Shown in pieces: positions 34,229-41,938 of a stretch of DNA of 47,705 nt (its first letter is position 1; every line of letters starts with the position of its first letter). The DNA is from Bifidobacterium breve (GTDB lineage Bacteria; Actinomycetota; Actinomycetes; Nanopelagicales; Nanopelagicaceae). The notes under the pieces were generated by a model. It made no database searches. It was given only the letters and a program-made list of their open reading frames with translations, and had not been told where the DNA came from. Position numbers and translations under genes: made by a program. Location of the stretch: NCBI GenBank assembly GCA_945890205.1, contig CAMDCL010000005.1:1-47705 (forward strand). The letters are read 5' to 3'.

Positions 34229-35143
34229 ATGCCTGTAAAGAGTGTGACTGTGCGTGTACCTGCAAAGGTCAACCTTCAGCTCTCTGTTGGTCCAAAGGAG
34301 TCTGATGGATTTCACAATCTAGTCTCAGTTTTTCAGGCGATCTCTATCTTTGATGATGTAACAATTAAATTATCGGAACCTGGCGCTGGTTTGACGATCT
34401 CTATTTCAGGGGAGCAGACCCATGGAGTTCCAGCAGATGCAAATAATTTGGCGGCTAAAGCGGTTTCTCTTATTTCAAAAGAGTATGACTTAACCGTTGA
34501 TGCCCACATTGAGATTAAGAAATCAATTCCAGTTGCAGGTGGCATGGCTGGAGGCAGCGCAGATGCTGCCGCGACAATTGTTGGTATTGATTACTTGTAC
34601 TCACTTGGAATGTCTCGAGAAGAGATGGTTGAGATTGCAACCCAATTGGGCAGTGATGTTCCATTTATGCTCAGCGGTGGAACTGCAATTGGTCGCGGTC
34701 ATGGAGATCAATTAACCGCTGCATTATCACGCGGTACCTATCACTGGGTTTTAGCGCTATCTACAGTTGGATTATCTACACCCGCTGTATATGCCGAATG
34801 TGATCGCTTGCGTGCTGAGTTAGAGATTGTTGAACCACAAACCCATGAAGCGTTGATGCAGGCCTTACTTGCAGCCGATGCACCGGCGGTAGGTGCAGCG
34901 CTAGTTAATGATTTACAAGCAGCTGCTTGTTCATTGCGGCCAGCGCTTCGATTAGTTTTAGATGTTGGCCAGGAGTATGGAGCCCTTGGTGCGATCGTTT
35001 CTGGATCAGGCCCAACCGTTGCATTTTTAGTGGCAGATGAAGAGGCGGGGCTTGATTTAGCGGTGGCTTTAACCTCAAGCGGGGTAGTTGGCAGCGTTGC
35101 TCGTGCGTATGGGCCTGTGGCGGGTGCGAAGGTAATCACTTAA
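34229..35143 (+). CDS. ispE: 4-(cytidine 5'-diphospho)-2-C-methyl-D-erythritol kinase
   Basis: GHMP kinase of the non-mevalonate (MEP) isoprenoid route, 304 residues. VPAKVNLQLSVGPKESDGFHNL (10-31) forms the substrate site with the invariant Lys and His, and PVAGGMAGGSADAAATI (about 99-115) is the glycine-rich ATP loop; GSDVPFMLSGGTAIGRG and the C-terminal GSGPTVAFL are also conserved. A leaderless-type TAGGGT precedes it, so it can be made independently of ksgA. tRNA-Gln lies 72 bases downstream. Confidence 0.96.
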   Translation: MPVKSVTVRVPAKVNLQLSVGPKESDGFHNLVSVFQAISIFDDVTIKLSEPGAGLTISISGEQTHGVPADANNLAAKAVSLISKEYDLTVDAHIEIKKSIPVAGGMAGGSADAAATIVGIDYLYSLGMSREEMVEIATQLGSDVPFMLSGGTAIGRGHGDQLTAALSRGTYHWVLALSTVGLSTPAVYAECDRLRAELEIVEPQTHEALMQALLAADAPAVGAALVNDLQAAACSLRPALRLVLDVGQEYGALGAIVSGSGPTVAFLVADEEAGLDLAVALTSSGVVGSVARAYGPVAGAKVIT

Positions 35144-35154
35144 TTTTCTAGCAA

Positions 35155-35176
35155 TTGATCGCCTTTTGATCGCCTT
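35155..35176 (+). repeat. Tandem 11-base repeat upstream of tRNA-Gln
   Basis: TTGATCGCCTT occurs twice head to tail (35155-35165 and 35166-35176), followed by a degenerate partial copy (TGGTCG). The one-turn period places the copies on the same face of the helix upstream of the tRNA promoter region. It could be a regulatory site or replication slippage. Confidence 0.45.
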
Positions 35177-35215
35177 TGGTCGTCAGCACCACCATTTATG
35201 AGGGAGAATATGCGT

Positions 35216-35287
35216 TCCGCCATTGTGTAGTGGCTAGCACATGGGCCTTTGAAGCCCAGGGTCCAGGATCGATACCTGGTGGCGGAG
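35216..35287 (+). tRNA. tRNA-Gln (anticodon TTG)
   Basis: The acceptor arms TCCGCCA and TGGCGGA pair fully, with discriminator G. The anticodon stem TGGGC/GCCCA holds CTTTGAA, anticodon TTG, reading CAA. The T-stem is CCAGG/CCTGG with loop ATCGATA, where the usual T54 is A. CCA is not encoded. An 11-base copy of the tRNA 3' end (GGCGGAGCGAC) recurs 30 bases further on. Confidence 0.95.
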
Positions 35288-35321
35288 CGACAAGCGAAGC
35301 CGAAGTAAAAGGCGGAGCGAC
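35281..35321 (+). repeat. Direct repeat of the tRNA-Gln 3' end
   Basis: GGCGGAGCGAC at 35281-35291 spans the last seven bases of tRNA-Gln and recurs exactly at 35311-35321. The 19 bases between hold no gene. Copies of a tRNA 3' end are typical of integration sites, but the short spacing suggests local slippage. Confidence 0.6.
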
Positions 35322-35324
35322 CAT

Positions 35325-35330
35325 TAGACT
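35325..35330 (+). promoter_or_regulatory. Candidate leaderless -10 element of glmU
   Basis: TAGACT is followed by TCACTC and the GTG start of glmU at 35337. Confidence 0.5.
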
Positions 35331-35336
35331 TCACTC

Positions 35337-36746
35337 GTGACCGTACAAACCGTGATCCTCCTTGCAGCTGGTGAGGGCACACGTATGAAGTCGGCAACTC
35401 CTAAGGTTCTTCACAGCGTGGCAGGTCGTTCTCTACTCGGACATGTACTGCACGCGGTTTCACAATTAAAACCGGCGGAGCTTCGCATCGTTGTTGGTTC
35501 GGGACGTGAAGCGGTTGAAACTCATATCAGCCAGATCGCACCAGGTGCGGTAACGGTTGTTCAAGAACAACGCAATGGAACAGGCCATGCAACCCAGTTA
35601 GCGCTGGCTGGTAAGGCCCCGCGCGGAACGGTTTTGATCCTCGCCGGAGATACACCATTGTTAACCGGTGATTCATTGGCCCAGTTTGTCGCCGCCCATA
35701 CCGCCGGCAACTTTGCAGCATCGGTGTTAACCGCTGAACATCCAGAGCCAACAGGGTATGGCCGAATAATTCGTGATGATAGTGATGAACTACTTCGTAT
35801 CGTCGAAGAAAAAGATGCATCCGATGATGAGAAGATCATCTTTGAAATTAATAGTGGTGTGTATGCATTTGATGGCGAAAAACTTGCAGCCTCAATTGGA
35901 AAATTAACCAGTTCCAACGCACAGGGCGAGCTGTATTTAACTGATGTCATTGGAATCTTGAAGTCAGCGGGCGAATCAGTCGCTGCGATCATGATCGATG
36001 ATTTCACCGAAACCCTTGGAGTCAATGATCGAGTTCAGCTGGCTGAGAGTGCTGCAATGCTTCGCGATCGCATCAATGATCACTGGATGCGAGCAGGGGT
36101 CACAATTATCGATCCGACAACAACTTGGATCGATTCAACTGTTGAACTATCAAATGATGTAACTATTCACCCTGGCTCAGCCTTGTTTGGCTCAACAAAG
36201 GTAGCAACTGGTGCTGTTATTGGGCCACGAACAACTTTGACTGATTGTGTCCTTAAAGAAGGCGCTTCGGTACTGGAGTCAATCGCAATCCAGACGGTTA
36301 TTGGCGAAGGTGCAACCGTTGGTCCATTTACATATTTACGTGCCGGAACCCAACTAGGTGATGCAACTAAGGCTGGCGCATTTGTTGAGATGAAAAATGC
36401 AACGGTTGGAACAGGTTCAAAGGTTCCGCATTTGTCATATGTTGGAGATGCAACTATCGGTGAGGGCAGCAACATTGGCGCTGCAACAATCTTTGTAAAT
36501 TACGATGGTGTCGAAAAGCACCATACAACGGTGGGCGATCAGGTGCGCATCGGCAGCGACACAATGCTCGTAGCGCCTGTAACAATCGGAGATGGCGCAT
36601 ATACCGCTGCCGGATCTGTAATTACTGAAGATGTTCCGGCGGGCGCAATTGGAGTTGGCCGAGCAAAGCAGAGAAATGTAATAGGTTGGGTCCTGCGCAA
36701 GCGTGCGGGCAGTAAGTCAGCAATCGCAGCAGAGAAGAAGGGATAG
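35337..36746 (+). CDS. glmU: Bifunctional UDP-N-acetylglucosamine pyrophosphorylase / glucosamine-1-phosphate acetyltransferase
   Basis: GlmU makes UDP-GlcNAc for peptidoglycan and other envelope polymers. The 469-residue protein has the N-terminal uridyltransferase domain (VILLAAGEGTRMKSATPKVL, 5-24; GTGHATQLAL; YGRIIRD) and the C-terminal left-handed beta-helix acetyltransferase domain, with hexapeptide repeats from about residue 260 and YLRAGTQLGDATKAGAFVEMKN (about 335-356). The start is GTG, supported by TAGACT six bases upstream and no Shine-Dalgarno. prs follows after 4 bases. Confidence 0.97.
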   Translation: MTVQTVILLAAGEGTRMKSATPKVLHSVAGRSLLGHVLHAVSQLKPAELRIVVGSGREAVETHISQIAPGAVTVVQEQRNGTGHATQLALAGKAPRGTVLILAGDTPLLTGDSLAQFVAAHTAGNFAASVLTAEHPEPTGYGRIIRDDSDELLRIVEEKDASDDEKIIFEINSGVYAFDGEKLAASIGKLTSSNAQGELYLTDVIGILKSAGESVAAIMIDDFTETLGVNDRVQLAESAAMLRDRINDHWMRAGVTIIDPTTTWIDSTVELSNDVTIHPGSALFGSTKVATGAVIGPRTTLTDCVLKEGASVLESIAIQTVIGEGATVGPFTYLRAGTQLGDATKAGAFVEMKNATVGTGSKVPHLSYVGDATIGEGSNIGAATIFVNYDGVEKHHTTVGDQVRIGSDTMLVAPVTIGDGAYTAAGSVITEDVPAGAIGVGRAKQRNVIGWVLRKRAGSKSAIAAEKKG

Positions 36747-36750
36747 ATAC

Positions 36751-37731
36751 ATGAGCGAGATCCGTTTATCTTCTGAAAAGAGATTGCGCTTGTTTGCAGG
36801 CCGCGGATTTCCAGAGCTTGCTGAAGAAGTCGCAACTGAACTTGGAATTCCCCTAACTCCAACCTCTGCTTACGACTTTGCAAATGGCGAAATCTTTGTT
36901 CGCTTTGAAGAATCAGTTCGTGGTTGTGATGCATTTGTGATTCAAAGTCACACCAACCCTGTTAATAAGCAGATCATGGAACAGTTGATCATGGTCGATG
37001 CCTTGAAGCGTGCATCAGCAAAGCGCATCACAGTAGTTACACCTTTTTATGGTTACGCCCGACAAGATAAGAAGAGCCGTGGCCGCGAACCAATTACTGC
37101 ACGCTTGATGGCCGATCTTTTTAAAACTGCTGGAGCAGATCGCCTAATGGCTGTTGATCTTCACACCTCACAAATTCAAGGTTTCTTTGATGGTCCAGTT
37201 GATCATCTCTTTGCTCTTCCAATGCTTGCAAATTACGTTGGCAGCAAGGTAGATCGCACTCGACTAACAATCGTTTCACCTGACTCTGGTCGAGTACGTG
37301 TTGCAGAGCGATGGTCAGATTTATTGGGTGGTTGCCCAATCGCATTTATTCATAAAACACGGGATCCACGTGTTCCCAATGAGTCTGTAACAGGTCGCGT
37401 TGTTGGAGATGTTGTTGGTCAAACTTGTGTAGTTATCGATGACATGATCGATACAGCTGGAACAATTACAAAAGCGGTTGATGCGCTATTTGAAGCTGGA
37501 GCTGCAGATGTAATTGTCGCTGCAACCCATGCGGTATTTAGCGGTCCTGCAGTTGATCGTTTAAAGAACAGCCGGGCATCTGAGGTAGTCATTACAAATA
37601 CCTTGCCAATCTCTGAGGATCAGAAGTTCGATAATCTGACGGTGCTTTCAATCGCCCCACTTCTGGGCCGCGCAATCCGCGAGGTCTTTGAAGATGGTTC
37701 AGTTACAAGCCTCTTTGACGGCCACTCGTAA
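36751..37731 (+). CDS. prs: Ribose-phosphate pyrophosphokinase (PRPP synthetase)
   Basis: Synthesises PRPP from ribose 5-phosphate and ATP for nucleotide, His and Trp synthesis. From ATG 36751 the protein has 326 residues; the frame is open further upstream into glmU, but AAGGGA eight bases before and the family N-terminus (RLRLFAGRGFPELAEEV) fix this start. Visible motifs are DFANGEIFVRFEESVRG, YGYARQDKKSRGREPITARL (flexible loop), VDLHTSQIQGFFDGPVDHL and the PRPP loop VVIDDMIDTAGTI (about 228-240). The glmU-prs-rplY-pth order is conserved in actinobacteria. Confidence 0.97.
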   Translation: MSEIRLSSEKRLRLFAGRGFPELAEEVATELGIPLTPTSAYDFANGEIFVRFEESVRGCDAFVIQSHTNPVNKQIMEQLIMVDALKRASAKRITVVTPFYGYARQDKKSRGREPITARLMADLFKTAGADRLMAVDLHTSQIQGFFDGPVDHLFALPMLANYVGSKVDRTRLTIVSPDSGRVRVAERWSDLLGGCPIAFIHKTRDPRVPNESVTGRVVGDVVGQTCVVIDDMIDTAGTITKAVDALFEAGAADVIVAATHAVFSGPAVDRLKNSRASEVVITNTLPISEDQKFDNLTVLSIAPLLGRAIREVFEDGSVTSLFDGHS

Positions 37732-37822
37732 GCGGGGATTTGGAGCTTTCTCCCTAATCTCATAGACTTCAACCATTCTGGCGAGGGTTTCAATCGGAAC
37801 CGTTATCGACGGCAAGGTATCC

Positions 37823-37867
37823 AACTCCTGTCAGACTCATGTATTACTGAGATGACAGGAGTTTTTT
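37823..37867 (+). promoter_or_regulatory. Hairpin with T-run that masks the rplY Shine-Dalgarno
   Basis: AACTCCTGTCA (37823-37833) and TGACAGGAGTT (37853-37863) are perfect complements, helped by an inner CTCA/TGAG pair. Six T follow (37862-37867), ending one base before the rplY ATG. The only Shine-Dalgarno (GGAG, 37858-37861) lies in the 3' arm. The element can act as prs terminator and, in a read-through mRNA, block rplY translation. The rest of 37732-37822 shows no gene. Confidence 0.7.
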
Positions 37868-37868
37868 C

Positions 37869-38486
37869 ATGGCAGAAGTAAAGATTGTCGGAACCACACG
37901 TACTGAATTTGGTAAAGGCGCATCACGGCGTGCACGTCGCGATGGTTTAGTTCCTGCAGTTATCTATGGTCATGGCGAGAAGCCTCTTCACATCACTCTT
38001 AACGCTAAAGAGATGGGCGTTGCGCTGAAGCAGTCAAACGTTCTTCTTGACATCACAATTGATGGAAAGAATGAGCTGACACTTCCAAAGGTGATTGTTC
38101 GCGATCCTCTCAAGCAGATTCTTGAGCACATCGATTTAGTTCTAGTTCGTCGCGGTGAGAAGGTTGTTGTTTCAGTTCCTGTTCACTCAGTCGGAGAGCA
38201 TGACCGTGATGGAATTCTTGAGCATGTTCACAACTCAATTGAAGTTAGCGTCGATGCTTCATCTATTCCAAGCTTCCTTGAAGTTGATATTCAAGGCCTT
38301 GCTTCAGGACACTCAAAGTATGCAGCGGATGTAAAGCTTCCAGCTGGCGTTGAACTTGTCTCTGATCCAAAGATGATCGTTGTTCACTTGTCAGAGAAGT
38401 CAACGGCAGCAGCTGAAGAGGTAGTCGCACCTGTTGCAACTGATGCAGCAGCACCTGCCGCAGATGCAGAGAAGAAGGACGCTTAA
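37869..38486 (+). CDS. rplY: 50S ribosomal protein L25/general stress protein Ctc
   Basis: 5S rRNA-binding ribosomal protein of the long Ctc/TL5 type, 205 residues. The N-terminal L25 domain (TRTEFGKGASRRARRDGLVPAVIYG, about 9-33) is followed by the C-terminal TL5 beta domain (about 95-180) and an Ala/Glu-rich acidic tail with a basic end (AEKKDA). Its Shine-Dalgarno is in the 3' arm of a hairpin directly upstream, suggesting regulated translation. pth begins 18 bases later. Confidence 0.95.
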   Translation: MAEVKIVGTTRTEFGKGASRRARRDGLVPAVIYGHGEKPLHITLNAKEMGVALKQSNVLLDITIDGKNELTLPKVIVRDPLKQILEHIDLVLVRRGEKVVVSVPVHSVGEHDRDGILEHVHNSIEVSVDASSIPSFLEVDIQGLASGHSKYAADVKLPAGVELVSDPKMIVVHLSEKSTAAAEEVVAPVATDAAAPAADAEKKDA

Positions 38487-38504
38487 CCCTTAGGCTTTGT
38501 TGTT

Positions 38505-39074
38505 ATGACGTGGTTGGTAGTTGGCCTGGGCAATCCAGGGGAAAAATACGCTGCCACCCGTCATAACATCGGCCAGATGGTGATTGATGAGTTAGCTCAT
38601 CGCCATTTAGTTAAATTCTCAACACATAAATCTCGCAACGATATTGCAGCCCTTAAATTAGATGCGGGTACTCATTCAGTAATCCTGGCAAAGTCAAAGA
38701 GCTACATGAATGAAACAGGTGGTCCTATTAAGGCCCTTGCAAACTTTTACTCTGTAGAGCCGGCAAATATTATTGCTTTACATGATGAGTTAGATATTCC
38801 ATTTGCAGCAATCCGCACCAAATTTGCAGGTGGCGATAATGGCCACAATGGTTTGAAATCAATGACCTCAGCATTTGATGGCCCTGATTATTACCGGGTC
38901 CGTCTAGGGATTGGTCGCCCCATGGGTCAACAGGATCCAGCTGATTTTGTTTTAAAGGCTTTCTCAAAGGTTGAGCAAAAGGATTTAGCTGAATTTATCG
39001 TGCGCGGTGCAGATGTTGTTGAATCCTTAATTACAAAGGGTTTAGAAGCTACGCAGTCGGCTTTTAACAGTTAA
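38505..39074 (+). CDS. pth: Peptidyl-tRNA hydrolase
   Basis: Releases tRNA from stalled peptidyl-tRNA. The 189-residue length is normal. WLVVGLGNPGEKYAATRHNIG (3-23) carries the substrate Asn and catalytic His of T-R-H-N-I-G, and KSKSYMNETGGPIKAL, HDELDIPF and GGDNGHNGLKSM complete the active site. No Shine-Dalgarno is evident; TAGGCT lies eight bases before the ATG. It is the last gene of the glmU-prs-rplY-pth run and converges on ppc, with only 34 bases between and no clear terminator. Confidence 0.97.
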   Translation: MTWLVVGLGNPGEKYAATRHNIGQMVIDELAHRHLVKFSTHKSRNDIAALKLDAGTHSVILAKSKSYMNETGGPIKALANFYSVEPANIIALHDELDIPFAAIRTKFAGGDNGHNGLKSMTSAFDGPDYYRVRLGIGRPMGQQDPADFVLKAFSKVEQKDLAEFIVRGADVVESLITKGLEATQSAFNS

Positions 39075-39108
39075 GCAGTTTGAAAGCACAAAAAAAGAAA
39101 ATCTAGAA

Positions 39109-41817
39109 TCAACCGGTATTACGTAATCCTGCGGCAACACCGTTGATAGTTAGCAGCAGTGCTCGACGTAAAACAGGGTCGGCTGAATCTCCTGCATCTC
39201 GCACACGCTTGAGCAGGTTTACTTGCAGCAGATGAATCGGCGAAAGATAGGCATCCCGAACCTGCAAAGTTCGAGCCAAGATCTCTTGATCACCTAACAA
39301 ACTCTTCTTATTTGTTAGAGCCAGAATTTCAGAGACTGTTAAGTCAAACTCTTCTTGGATCTCATCTAAGAAGTGATGCAGCTCTGCAGGAACCAACTCT
39401 TCAACATAACGCTTGGCAAGTGCTAAATCAGTCTTGGCTAATGTCATTTCAACATTGCTAATAAAGGTTGTGAAGAAGTGCCACTCCTTGAGCATCTGTC
39501 CCAACAGCTTTGAATGTCCCGCTTCACGTGCCGCCCTTAAGCCAGAGCCAACACCAAACCAACCAGGAACAATCTGACGTGACTGTGTCCAGCCAAATAC
39601 CCACGGAATCGCACGCAATGACTCCAGGCCACCGGCTGCATCTGGGCGTCTGGAAGGACGAGATCCCAAGAAGAGTTCGCCGAGTTGTTCAACTGGAGTT
39701 GATGAGTAAAAGTAAGCGGGCAGATCAGGTTGTTGAATCAATGCTCGGTATCGCTTAAATGAAGAGTCACTTACTAACTGCATGCAATCGCCCCATGCAG
39801 CAAGCTCTTCAGTACTTTGACGAGGTCCACGATTTAGAACTGTTGCTTCAAGGGATGCGGCAAGGGTTAACTCAACATTTTCACGGGCAAGTGATGGCAG
39901 TGCGTACTTGTCACTAATTACCTCACCTTGCTCTGTCATTTTAATATGACCATCTACCGAACCCCACGGAAGTGCAATCAACGCTTCATATGTTGGACCG
40001 CCACCGCGACCAACAGAGCCACCGCGACCATGGAATAAACTCAACTTCACACCATGCTTCATCGCAACATCGCGCAATGAACGCTGGGCTCTATGTATCT
40101 CCCATTGGCTAGTTGCAATTCCAGCATCCTTATTTGAATCTGAGTATCCCAACATGACCTCTTGAATATCGCCACGAAGAGCAACTATCGAGCGGTATGA
40201 AGGGTTACTTAACAGCTTTTCAAGAATCTCACCAGCTGCGCGAAGTTCAGCCACGGTCTCTAGCAATGGAGCAAAACCGATGCGAGCCTTTTTCTCTTTC
40301 AGGGAAACTAGCCCGGCTTGTTGAGCGATCACAACTGCAGCGATTAAATCATCTGCACCCTTTGTCATCGAAACGATGTATGTCTCAATAGCTTCAGGAC
40401 CAAAACGATCAATCAGATTATTGATAGCAACAAAGGTATCAACGGTCTTCTTGCCCAAGGCTTCAAGTTGTGATGTATCAAAGCGAACATCATCGGCCAG
40501 TATTTGAACCAAGAGCTCAAACTTCTGATCATGTGATTTTTCAGTGTAACCATCGATGCCAGTAATCTGCTTCAAGACATTGTGATGTGCATCTGAATGC
40601 TCGCGCACATCCATGGTTGCATGGTTGATTCCAAAGGCTGCAATAGTGCGGATTGTGCGCTCAAGAAGACCTGTAGCAATCAATTCACCACGGTGGGCCA
40701 ACAATGAATCACGCATTAATACAAGATCGGCCAATAGCTCTGCGGTGTTTGCATAATCACGGTTTGGAACATGTGGAGCACCCTTTGCATGGCGATCTCG
40801 CGTAAATGCTAAACGATGAACAATGGCGGTTGCCTTTAAGCGATAAGGCTCTTCAGCGTTAAGGCGCAAGAAACGTGGTTCAAACTCTGGGATGTTCTTT
40901 AAATCCTTCTCAACTGAAGCAGATAGTTCAGGTGTTGCTCCAACGATCTTTGTTGAAACCGACAGCATCTGGCGCAAAGCGTTCATGGCAGCGATCGTCA
41001 CACGGATCGCATGCGATACCTGAAGCTCCATCGCATCAGTTGTTACCTCAGCGGTGATATTTGGGTTGCCATCCCGGTCGCCACCGATCCAGTTACCAAA
41101 TGACAATAGGCGAGCGGTAATTGGAACCTCAACATCGATTCGCTTCATCTCTTTCGCAAAATCATTGAGAACTTCCGGAACGGTTTGAGTAAACAAATCA
41201 TCTAGATAGTACAAAGCGTTTAACGCTTCATCCAAAGGCTCTGGTCGACCTAAACGAAGTTCATCTGTCTGCCACAAGAGATCAACAGCCTCTGCCAAAC
41301 GATCTTGCTGTGAAGGATTGCGTGGATCATCCAATAGATCTGCAATGCTGCCTAACTTGTTCAGCACAGATCTACGCGCCGCTTCAGTTGGGTGGGCTGT
41401 AAATACTGGACGCACCGACATGGCACTTACCCATTCGGTGATCTCTTCCTTAGTTAACTCATGGCCAGGTGTTTGTGCTTTAAGTGCAGCTTCGATGCGA
41501 TCTACAGCACGGGCTAACCACGAACCTCCTGTTACTCGCGCCTCTGCTAAAACTCGCGCACGGTGAACCTGTTCGGCAACATTTGCTAGGTGAAAATAGG
41601 TACTAAATGCACGTACAAGTTGCACAGAATCTTCAACATTTAACTGAGCGAGAGTTTCTGCGCCGCTTCCTTCACGAACCGCTTTGCGGACCTCTTCGAC
41701 AAGGGCTAAAAGCTCAGGACCTTCCTGTCGAACCAGGGTTTGACCCAAGAGATCGCCGAGGCGTCGCACATCGCTGCGCAGAGATGCATCATCTGCAGCC
41801 ATCGGGCTCTTGCTCAT
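39109..41817 (-). CDS. ppc: Phosphoenolpyruvate carboxylase
   Basis: Anaplerotic enzyme fixing bicarbonate onto PEP to give oxaloacetate, 902 residues. The catalytic His is in VFTAHPTEAARR (about 137-148), and the active-site blocks are MLGYSDSNKDAGI and LFHGRGGSVGRGGGP; the protein ends with N-x-G (RNTG), the conserved C-terminus. Shine-Dalgarno GAGAGGA is well placed. It is monocistronic and divergent from mfd. Interruption of the pth-to-mfd housekeeping run by ppc is a local feature of this genome. Confidence 0.97.
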   Translation of the reverse strand: MSKSPMAADDASLRSDVRRLGDLLGQTLVRQEGPELLALVEEVRKAVREGSGAETLAQLNVEDSVQLVRAFSTYFHLANVAEQVHRARVLAEARVTGGSWLARAVDRIEAALKAQTPGHELTKEEITEWVSAMSVRPVFTAHPTEAARRSVLNKLGSIADLLDDPRNPSQQDRLAEAVDLLWQTDELRLGRPEPLDEALNALYYLDDLFTQTVPEVLNDFAKEMKRIDVEVPITARLLSFGNWIGGDRDGNPNITAEVTTDAMELQVSHAIRVTIAAMNALRQMLSVSTKIVGATPELSASVEKDLKNIPEFEPRFLRLNAEEPYRLKATAIVHRLAFTRDRHAKGAPHVPNRDYANTAELLADLVLMRDSLLAHRGELIATGLLERTIRTIAAFGINHATMDVREHSDAHHNVLKQITGIDGYTEKSHDQKFELLVQILADDVRFDTSQLEALGKKTVDTFVAINNLIDRFGPEAIETYIVSMTKGADDLIAAVVIAQQAGLVSLKEKKARIGFAPLLETVAELRAAGEILEKLLSNPSYRSIVALRGDIQEVMLGYSDSNKDAGIATSQWEIHRAQRSLRDVAMKHGVKLSLFHGRGGSVGRGGGPTYEALIALPWGSVDGHIKMTEQGEVISDKYALPSLARENVELTLAASLEATVLNRGPRQSTEELAAWGDCMQLVSDSSFKRYRALIQQPDLPAYFYSSTPVEQLGELFLGSRPSRRPDAAGGLESLRAIPWVFGWTQSRQIVPGWFGVGSGLRAAREAGHSKLLGQMLKEWHFFTTFISNVEMTLAKTDLALAKRYVEELVPAELHHFLDEIQEEFDLTVSEILALTNKKSLLGDQEILARTLQVRDAYLSPIHLLQVNLLKRVRDAGDSADPVLRRALLLTINGVAAGLRNTG

Positions 41818-41938
41818 AAGCCAATCCTCTCAGGTAAGTGCGCCTTGCAAAACTAAATTAGACTGAGCGCAATCAAGCCCCCCTCCGCTAGGTACCCCCT
41901 ATTTGTGAGTCGGGGCCTAACGGCATTGGAGAGTAATT

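Noticed and set aside
35281-35321. Phage or island attachment site at tRNA-Gln
   Set aside because: No integrase, no element between the copies, and only 11 bases of identity; kept as a repeat only.
35140-35397. Minus-strand ORF of 85 codons between ispE and glmU
   Set aside because: It runs through tRNA-Gln and the glmU start on the opposite strand, so it is not credible as a gene.
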